Positions 58,079 through 64,000 of a stretch of DNA of 64,000 nucleotides are shown here, one piece after another (position 1 is the stretch's first letter; each line of letters opens with the position of its first letter). Source of the stretch: Rikenellaceae bacterium (GTDB lineage: Bacteria > Bacteroidota > Bacteroidia > Bacteroidales > Rikenellaceae); NCBI GenBank assembly GCA_015059965.1, contig SUZM01000004.1, positions 112,342-176,341 on the forward strand, in the 5' to 3' direction. Below the pieces are notes generated by a model. That model was not told where the DNA came from, made no database searches, and saw nothing but the letters and a program-made list of their open reading frames with translations. Position numbers and translations under genes: made by a program.

Positions 58079-59248
58079 CTATCTCTTATTAAATTTTTGA
58101 TCAATGAAATTAAGAATGTTTTTCGCACGGCCTGCTATCGAATAATTTTTCCTATATTCCAAAAGATATTCTTTGCAAGAGTTATAAAATTCTTTATCTT
58201 CTTTGAATTTTTTAATTGCAGTTGCGATTTGCTCAATATCCATCGGATTTACGCGAATAGAATTTCGCTCGTTCAAAATATCATCGTTAAAGGGGCCGTC
58301 GGAAGAAACAACGGGAAGCCCAGAGACAAGGGCCTCTACAATGGCATTGCTGCATCCCTCTTTAAGTGTAGGTAGTACAAATAGATCGGATGCGTTTAGG
58401 TATTGCGGTATGTCATCATGCTCCACTCGCCCCTTAAAGACAATACTGTTACCCTCCGGAATTTCCTCGTCAGGGGGCATTGGTGCTCCAATGAAGATTG
58501 CTTTAATTGTTCCGTCTTGGATTTTATCAATGGCATCAGTCAGTCGCTTAGCTCCCTTTCTGTGTATAAAGCCGCCCACAAAAGAGATTAAGAAATTATC
58601 TTCGTTAACTCCAAGTTTTTTCCTTAACTCGGGATTCTGACTTGGCACAAAAAGATCCGTGTTGACACAATTAGGTAAAACGATAATTCGATCTTCCGAA
58701 ATAAGACCAAATTTTATACATTTACGCCTATTTTCGGAAGAAACACTGATCATTCCCGTCATACAGCTATTGAGCTCTGCTATCTGCTCTTTGCTCATAG
58801 CATCAACCATCTCCTCCAAGGCATTATCACCCTCACCACATGCCACAAACAACGGCAAGTTTTTCTTTTTACAATATCCGGCTACTGGAGTTACACTTGA
58901 CCAAAAATGTCCATAGACAACATCAGGACTGAGTTTGGTTAAGATTGATAAAATCGCCTGACGATGATTCCATTTAACAAGTTTTTTTATTGCTTTATTA
59001 GAAGCATTTCCAGCAGTAAAATAGTAGGGCCTATAGACATGGTATTGGTTCCCTTTTTCTGTTTGCTCTATACTATGTTTCGGTCGAAGTTTAGCTCCTC
59101 GAACAATCCTGGCGGTGATGCTTTGAGGTGCTATAACATCCACCTCGTAACCCATATCTACAATTTGGTGTACAAGTTGCTGCACAAAAATAAAAACCGG
59201 AACCCCTTTCGAGGGGTAATTTGATGCTATTAGGGCTATTCTTTTCAT
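58079..59248 (-). CDS. Glycosyltransferase family 4
   Basis: A 389-residue GT-B enzyme. N-terminal IALIASNYPSKGVPVFIFVQ and the C-terminal ISFVGGFIHRKGAKRLTDAI, VFKGRVEHDDIPQYLNASDL and LPTLKEGCSNAIVEALVSGL (E-x7-E) are canonical GT4. Three bases from wecB and two from the acetyltransferase. Confidence 0.95.
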   Translation of the reverse strand: MKRIALIASNYPSKGVPVFIFVQQLVHQIVDMGYEVDVIAPQSITARIVRGAKLRPKHSIEQTEKGNQYHVYRPYYFTAGNASNKAIKKLVKWNHRQAILSILTKLSPDVVYGHFWSSVTPVAGYCKKKNLPLFVACGEGDNALEEMVDAMSKEQIAELNSCMTGMISVSSENRRKCIKFGLISEDRIIVLPNCVNTDLFVPSQNPELRKKLGVNEDNFLISFVGGFIHRKGAKRLTDAIDKIQDGTIKAIFIGAPMPPDEEIPEGNSIVFKGRVEHDDIPQYLNASDLFVLPTLKEGCSNAIVEALVSGLPVVSSDGPFNDDILNERNSIRVNPMDIEQIATAIKKFKEDKEFYNSCKEYLLEYRKNYSIAGRAKNILNFIDQKFNKR

Positions 59249-59249
59249 T

Positions 59250-59828
59250 CTAACGATGGTTCCAAGGATATGTATTCTCTTTTACTATTCTCGCAGGCGT
59301 TCCCGCAATTGTTATATTATCTTGATCAAACGATTTATTCACCGTAGCATTTGCTCCAATTGTAACATTATTCCCGATCTTTATGTCTCCAAATAATATG
59401 GCTCCAGGACCGATATAAACATTATCTCCAATCACAGGGGCCAAATCTTTATGGGCTCCAATGTTTACTCCCACATGAATTCTACAATTTGAGCCAATCT
59501 TTGTTTTAGGATTAATTATAATATTCCCTCGATGAGGAAGAGAGAGGCCAGGTCCAAATACATTAATTGGAATGGAGTATCCTAATCGTACCGATATCTT
59601 TCTAAAACGATATTTTGCAATAAGCCACAGCAAAATCCCCCCCCCGAAAAATTTGTGTTTCAACACATTATCGCAATATTCCAACCATCTGAGTGATTTT
59701 ATAAATCGCCATTCATACGATGGGGAAAATGTTGATTTTATGATATTTTTCAGAGATCTGGAAGGAATACTATTAGAAATTCGATCCTGCTCCAGATAGT
59801 ACTTGTAATCCCTTCTTGATTGTATCAT
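59250..59828 (-). CDS. Serine O-acetyltransferase-like sugar acetyltransferase (left-handed beta helix)
   Basis: A 192-residue protein starting MIQSRRDYKYYLEQDRI, typical of the CysE-like colanic acid/capsule acetyltransferases. Hexapeptide repeats are clear from about residue 95 (GRGNIIINPKTKIG-like NIIINPKTKIGSNCRIHVGV, IGDNVYIGPGAILFGDIKIG, NNVTIGANATVNKSF). It probably O-acetylates the glycan. Its start lies 56 bases inside the end of the polymerase gene, an unusually long overlap, but the conserved N-terminus supports it. Confidence 0.9.
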   Translation of the reverse strand: MIQSRRDYKYYLEQDRISNSIPSRSLKNIIKSTFSPSYEWRFIKSLRWLEYCDNVLKHKFFGGGILLWLIAKYRFRKISVRLGYSIPINVFGPGLSLPHRGNIIINPKTKIGSNCRIHVGVNIGAHKDLAPVIGDNVYIGPGAILFGDIKIGNNVTIGANATVNKSFDQDNITIAGTPARIVKENTYPWNHR

Positions 59829-61044
59829 TTTGTTGAAATTGATTTAGGCCTTCTTGTTTTGAAGAAACTAACGCAAGTGGCAAGAGAATGAAAATTATGG
59901 TAGAAGAAAACACTAATGATTCGTTATGAAATAAACCTTGAAGTAAAAAACTAGATAATGCGATCAAGCAGATTAATGATTTTGATATCTTTTTGAATTT
60001 AAACAATGTATTTAGAAACAAAAATTGTATCTTAAAAAACATCACCACCAAGATTAGGCCTCCTATTAATCCTCCATATATAAAGGCATTTAAAATGAAA
60101 TTATGGGCAGGCATTCCATTTTGGGAAAAATATTCCATTGGGCCTCCTACAAAAGGATGTTCGCTTAAAAAGGATATTGCATTCTGCGTAAGATTTGCTC
60201 GAGCATTATCCGTTATTAAATTGTGAGAGAGCACCAATCGCCCCATCGTCTCCTCATTGAGAACGTCTGATAAATCCATAAAAGATGGGAGAAAGATGAA
60301 TACAACTAAGCAGATTATCAGCGGTTTTATACCTTTTCCCAAATAGAAAATTAGGGAAAATGATAATAACATTATATAGAATGCTGATCGCTGCTGAGTC
60401 ATAAAACAAGCAACCAGCCCCAACAGGCCACAAAGTAGGTGTAATAATTTTACATATCTATTTCTAGCAACATAAATCAAACCAAAGGCAAGTGTTCCAA
60501 TAGATGATAGAAACATTGCATTACCATAAGATGTTCTTAAAATGCCAGGTGTTATAGAAATGCCCACCATTTCATCCGTAGAAGACATTGCCTTCATTTC
60601 AGCATTTTCAGATAACTCTCCAAAAAATTGGCCTATCATCCACCCTATTGGGCTGTTATTATATTGTAAAATTGTAACAATACTAGTTGCAAGCAATATA
60701 AGAGACAATGTTAGTAGGGTAAATGAAATTCCTCGTTCAGTGCGGGTAAAATATATAGTAGCATAAAATGTTACAATTGCAACAAATTCATGTGCTAAAA
60801 AATTTTTAACAAAATTGTACTCTATAAACTCTCCGTTTATCAATAATGCTATTCCTTTGAAAAATATAAACGATAAGAATAAATATATATAGGCATTATA
60901 ATTTTTGTTGAATATTAGTTTGTCCTTATTACAAAACAGATATAGGAACATAATCAAAGTGAAATAGACTCTGATTGAAAACGGGCCCACATGTATACTG
61001 TTTAATAATAAAACAGAAGCAAGAAATAAAAAATATAATACCAT
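59773..61044 (-). CDS. wzy: O-antigen/capsule polymerase (Wzy-like)
   Basis: A 423-residue membrane protein with about 10-12 hydrophobic segments and a large extracytoplasmic loop in the second half (GRLVLSHNLITDNARANLTQ, HPFVGGPMEYFSQNGMPAHN), where the H-N-x-x-L and G-motif resemble O-antigen ligase/polymerase (Wzy_C) proteins. Sequence conservation in this family is low, so the name rests on topology, motif and context. Very AT-rich. 3' end overlaps the acetyltransferase gene by 56 bases. Confidence 0.85.
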   Translation of the reverse strand: MVLYFLFLASVLLLNSIHVGPFSIRVYFTLIMFLYLFCNKDKLIFNKNYNAYIYLFLSFIFFKGIALLINGEFIEYNFVKNFLAHEFVAIVTFYATIYFTRTERGISFTLLTLSLILLATSIVTILQYNNSPIGWMIGQFFGELSENAEMKAMSSTDEMVGISITPGILRTSYGNAMFLSSIGTLAFGLIYVARNRYVKLLHLLCGLLGLVACFMTQQRSAFYIMLLSFSLIFYLGKGIKPLIICLVVFIFLPSFMDLSDVLNEETMGRLVLSHNLITDNARANLTQNAISFLSEHPFVGGPMEYFSQNGMPAHNFILNAFIYGGLIGGLILVVMFFKIQFLFLNTLFKFKKISKSLICLIALSSFLLQGLFHNESLVFSSTIIFILLPLALVSSKQEGLNQFQQNDTIKKGLQVLSGAGSNF

Positions 61045-61067
61045 ACTACAAATTTATGTAGAATCTA

Positions 61068-61706
61068 TTATAGCGGGAATATAGATTTTGTGTTAATATC
61101 GTAATTTTCCTTAACTATACGGGCAGGATTACCTGCTGCGATTGAATTAGCGGGAACATCTTTCGTTACCACGGAACATGCCGCTATTATTGCATTGTCT
61201 CCAATTTTAACACCCTTACAAATACGAACATTTGACCCGACCCAAACATTTTCACCAATATTGATTTCCGCACTTGCGGCCCAAATGTTACTTCTTTCTA
61301 ATGATCCATGAGATGTATGTCTCATATATCGCCTATCTCTTGCATTGGTTGGGTGTGTATTATTGTCAATAATTGTAACACCAGTTGCTATAGCTGTATC
61401 TTTACCAATATACACCTTATTAGTGCAAATAATAGAACTATTTTCACCTATTTTACTCCATTCATCCATTATAATTTTCCCTTCCCCGTAAGCCACAAGG
61501 GAACCAAACATTTCTGCATGGTGTCTCAATACGATGTTGGTTTTCTTGGCTCCATCAAGTAAACATGCTCTGCTTTTGAGAGAAAACTGATGCTCCTTAC
61601 CCTCTAATGTAACTTGATTGCAAACACTAGATTTGACAAAAGCTAATTTAAATGCCCTAATAATTCGTAGGAATCGTCGGTAAATACTAATAATTAAATT
61701 AATCAT
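61068..61706 (-). CDS. Hexapeptide-repeat acyltransferase (Maa/WbbJ-like)
   Basis: A 212-residue left-handed beta-helix acetyltransferase. VYIGKDTAIATGVTIIDNNT with HPTN, INIGENVWVGSNVRICKGVK and IGDNAIIAACSVVTKDVPAN, then SIAAGNPARIVKENY, are the typical sugar O-acetyltransferase signature. A second acetyltransferase in the locus, implying a multiply decorated glycan. Its start overlaps the flippase end by eight bases. Confidence 0.93.
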   Translation of the reverse strand: MINLIISIYRRFLRIIRAFKLAFVKSSVCNQVTLEGKEHQFSLKSRACLLDGAKKTNIVLRHHAEMFGSLVAYGEGKIIMDEWSKIGENSSIICTNKVYIGKDTAIATGVTIIDNNTHPTNARDRRYMRHTSHGSLERSNIWAASAEINIGENVWVGSNVRICKGVKIGDNAIIAACSVVTKDVPANSIAAGNPARIVKENYDINTKSIFPL

Positions 61707-63228
61707 GTTTGATAAAATTTGTAATAAGACTTTTTATTTGATTTTTTTCCTTATTTGATAAGATGAATTTATAAAATGCAAAACACAAGAGAACCGTAGA
61801 CATCATTGTTGTAAATATTAATGCATACCATCCATTAATATCTTCAAATAGTTTTTTAGAAGCAAAACAAACTGACGTTATTACTACAAATATAAATACT
61901 GCTCTTATTACAAACTGATAATATTCTCTAACATTTAGGTGTATCAGTTTTTTACATATTTGTATAGTTTTCAACATGACTACAATTTGAGCTATTATCA
62001 TTAATATCATAACAACTTTGTGAGGCCACCCAATACTAAATAATGTAGCAGCGATTAATATTGGTGACAACATTATAATTGTTAGCCATATATTGTATGA
62101 TTTAATTCTCCCGTCAGCTTGAATTGCCCTATTTAGGCCAGGATATAGTTGCATAATCAAAAAAATGGCTATCGATGTAATGCAGTAGTAATCAGCAAAT
62201 TCAGGAACACTTCCCAACCATAGTTTCAGAACAAAATCTATATTTATTATCAATGGTGTCGCAAATAATATTGAAAGAAAATAGGAAAACTTGGAGGTTA
62301 AACAAGATAGATACAATAATCTACTTTCATTATTTTCGCCCTTGCTTTTCATGATTTGTGGTGTCATTGATGTTGTCATCATCTGAGAAAAATAAGACAA
62401 TTGACTACTGACCTGATTTGCAATTCCATATACTGCATTAATAGCTGTAGTATAAAATATATTAAGAATTATAGCAACCCCCTGATTTCTTAAGATCACT
62501 GCGAATGAGCCTAATGTATTCCAACCTATGAAACCAATCATCCCTTTAATAGTTTCTTTGGATTCTCTAATATCTTCTATTGTATATTTAATCTCAGAAT
62601 ACTTTAGATGACACCATATAATTTTTATAATAAAACTTATTATCGTAATAATGAGAATCCATAATGTATATAGAATAAGATGGTCAATATTAATGTGATT
62701 AAATCCCCATATTATACATAGTTTTAAAATGCACGCAACAATCTCAACAATAGCAAAAAACCACATATCTTCATATGAATTTATAACAGCATTATATGGT
62801 GCCGACATTATAGTGAGAAGAGTGGTAATAATCATTAAGTGATATATGATTTTTGCAGTACTTTCTCGACCTGTGGGAATATTTAGAATACCATCTAATA
62901 AAAATGCACCCACCATTTCTAATAGTATTACTATTAATATGGAAAGCGCTAAGTGCATAATGATACTAGATGAAAATATTCTTTTGATTTTAACTCTGTT
63001 CCTTTCACCAATAGCAACAGAGAGAAATCTTTGCGTGGAAGACATCAGGGCTGTATTTAGGAATGACATAAAAGATACAACTCCTGCAATTAAACTATAT
63101 AATCCAAAATCTTCAACTCCAAGGACATTTAATACCAATCTTGTAAGATATAATGATATTGCCGTGGTTAAAATGACTTTAAAATAGAGGATAATAGTAT
63201 TCAGAAATATACGAGTAGAAATATTCAT
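61699..63228 (-). CDS. wzx: Polysaccharide flippase (Wzx-like)
   Basis: About 509 residues starting MNISTRIFLNTIILYFKVIL (ATG 63228). The open frame runs to 63576 but that part lies antiparallel-free within the upstream nucleotidyltransferase gene and differs sharply in composition, so it is not used. It has about 12-14 membrane segments, with LYLTRLVLNVLGVEDFGLYS near the N-terminus, the Wzx/MATE-like opening. It should move the lipid-linked repeat unit across the inner membrane. The most AT-rich gene of the window. Confidence 0.9.
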   Translation of the reverse strand: MNISTRIFLNTIILYFKVILTTAISLYLTRLVLNVLGVEDFGLYSLIAGVVSFMSFLNTALMSSTQRFLSVAIGERNRVKIKRIFSSSIIMHLALSILIVILLEMVGAFLLDGILNIPTGRESTAKIIYHLMIITTLLTIMSAPYNAVINSYEDMWFFAIVEIVACILKLCIIWGFNHINIDHLILYTLWILIITIISFIIKIIWCHLKYSEIKYTIEDIRESKETIKGMIGFIGWNTLGSFAVILRNQGVAIILNIFYTTAINAVYGIANQVSSQLSYFSQMMTTSMTPQIMKSKGENNESRLLYLSCLTSKFSYFLSILFATPLIINIDFVLKLWLGSVPEFADYYCITSIAIFLIMQLYPGLNRAIQADGRIKSYNIWLTIIMLSPILIAATLFSIGWPHKVVMILMIIAQIVVMLKTIQICKKLIHLNVREYYQFVIRAVFIFVVITSVCFASKKLFEDINGWYALIFTTMMSTVLLCFAFYKFILSNKEKNQIKSLITNFIKHD

Positions 63229-63251
63229 AAACAATATAATATACGATGCTT

Positions 63252-63986
63252 TTATTTTCCGAATTTTTCGCAGGCTTCGCGGTAGGTGTCGAGGGATCCG
63301 ATGTCGAATCGGCCGGCGGACATGGGCCAGGCGTGGATCGGGGTGCGGTCCACCAGGTAGTGGGCTAAGTTGCCCGGGGCATCTTTGCCGCAGCCGTTCT
63401 GGACCGCGTGGCGCACCAGGTCGAGGTCCTTTTTTAGGTAGATATAGAAGGGCGGCACTGCCCAGTGGCTCTTCGGCTCTTGAGGTTTCTCCTCCATATT
63501 CTCCACGCGCCAATTTTCGTCCACGACGACCACGCCCGTTCTCTGCAGCTTCTCCACCGAGGGCTGCTCGTGGCACATAATGCAGCTCGTCTGCTTGGCA
63601 AGGGCGAAATCAACAAACTCCTGGAACGAGAAGAAGAGGATATTATCGGCTGCCACGACCAGCATATCGTCGTCGATCGAGAGTTTTTCCATGGCATAGA
63701 GCAGGTCGCAGACGGCCCCCAGGCGCGTCTCGTTGGTCTCGGTGCCGTCATCGACGATCGTCAGCGGCTTGGTGTAGTGCTGTTCGGCGGCCCACTGCTC
63801 GAAGATCGGGGCGAATTTATGGTTCGTAATAATGATATGTTCGTCGATCTGGGGGATGCGGTCGATATCATCCAGCATACGGCCCAGAATAGTGCTCTGG
63901 CCGATCTTCAAGAGGGGCTTGGGAAAATTCTTGGTCAGTTCACCCAGCCTCGTTGCATACCCTGCTGCTATTACTATGTTTTTCAT
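63252..63986 (-). CDS. Sugar-1-phosphate/choline nucleotidyltransferase
   Basis: A 244-residue NTP transferase starting MKNIVIAAGYATRLGELTKN, with the G-x-G-T-R-L/K signature as AAGYATRLG, FPKPLLKIGQSTI, and DDMLVVAADNILFFSF (metal-binding Asp region). The C-terminal FDIGSLDTYREACEKFG is typical of glucose-1-phosphate thymidylyltransferase or CDP-choline/MobA-like enzymes. It activates a sugar or similar group for the locus. It is GC-rich, unlike the flippase next to it (23 bases apart), so it marks the right border of the AT-rich segment. The locus probably continues beyond 64000. Confidence 0.9.
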   Translation of the reverse strand: MKNIVIAAGYATRLGELTKNFPKPLLKIGQSTILGRMLDDIDRIPQIDEHIIITNHKFAPIFEQWAAEQHYTKPLTIVDDGTETNETRLGAVCDLLYAMEKLSIDDDMLVVAADNILFFSFQEFVDFALAKQTSCIMCHEQPSVEKLQRTGVVVVDENWRVENMEEKPQEPKSHWAVPPFYIYLKKDLDLVRHAVQNGCGKDAPGNLAHYLVDRTPIHAWPMSAGRFDIGSLDTYREACEKFGK

Positions 63987-64000
63987 TCTATTAGCGTTCA

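Noticed and set aside
61699..63576. Extended flippase frame starting at 63576.
   Set aside because: The first 116 codons overlap the nucleotidyltransferase gene, are GC-rich and lack hydrophobic character; the protein plainly starts at MNISTR (63228).
1..64000. tRNA, rRNA, tmRNA or 6S RNA genes.
   Set aside because: None of the expected conserved segments were recognised, though a dedicated scan was not possible.

Overview
The window looks like a chromosome segment from a Bacteroidales bacterium, most likely an Alistipes-like member of the Rikenellaceae. The reasons are a SusC/SusD pair, several DUF families restricted to Bacteroidota, promoters with the Bacteroidota -7 box TAnnTTTG and no clear Shine-Dalgarno sites, and a base composition that is GC-rich for this order. 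The genus is an inference. No rRNA, tRNA or CRISPR array was seen.

Layout. 1-2928 (minus): recQ, a DEDD exonuclease and the start of rlmI. 3015-6831 (plus): a PqqD-like protein, a Cys-rich secreted protein, a TonB-dependent receptor and an HMA-domain protein, probably a metal-handling locus. 7400-23324: one long operon of susC, susD, four surface lipoproteins (two with leucine-rich repeats), a subtilisin-type lipoprotein protease, a DUF1573 protein and a small lipoprotein. It reads as a peptide- or glycoprotein-harvesting SusCD locus. 23305-29277: small stress and membrane proteins, a SLOG protein, a Dabb protein, PPi-dependent phosphofructokinase, a cold-shock protein, a radical SAM/lipoprotein pair and a YiiX-like hydrolase. 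29516-32380: metK behind a strong SAM-II riboswitch candidate, then der. 32351-33876: a four-unit tandem array built from the 3' end of der, next to an orphan tyrosine recombinase. 34021-36797: an rRNA pseudouridine synthase and obgE. 36798-37483: a repeat-rich gap. 37484-40246 (minus): serB and two DUF5689 lipoproteins. 40325-46055 (plus): mscS, DUF5606, a beta-barrel protein, phoH, pepD and a diacylglycerol-kinase-like gene. 46283-49165: a lipoprotein, a flavin reductase and a MATE exporter, the last two with structured leaders. 49288 to the right edge (minus): a capsule or O-antigen locus whose middle (about 52.27-63.24 kb) is plainly AT-rich and unlike the rest of the window.

Non-coding structure is unusually rich. 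Two families of roughly 110-130 bp imperfect palindromes sit directly behind stop codons. A shorter dispersed CGTCATGGCGAGGAGG-type repeat and ATGAGCAATGAGTA-type runs fill other gaps, and the latter supply stop codons to several genes. The most notable regulatory signal is the metK leader, where a SAM-II-like pseudoknot is followed by a segment complementary to the aptamer.
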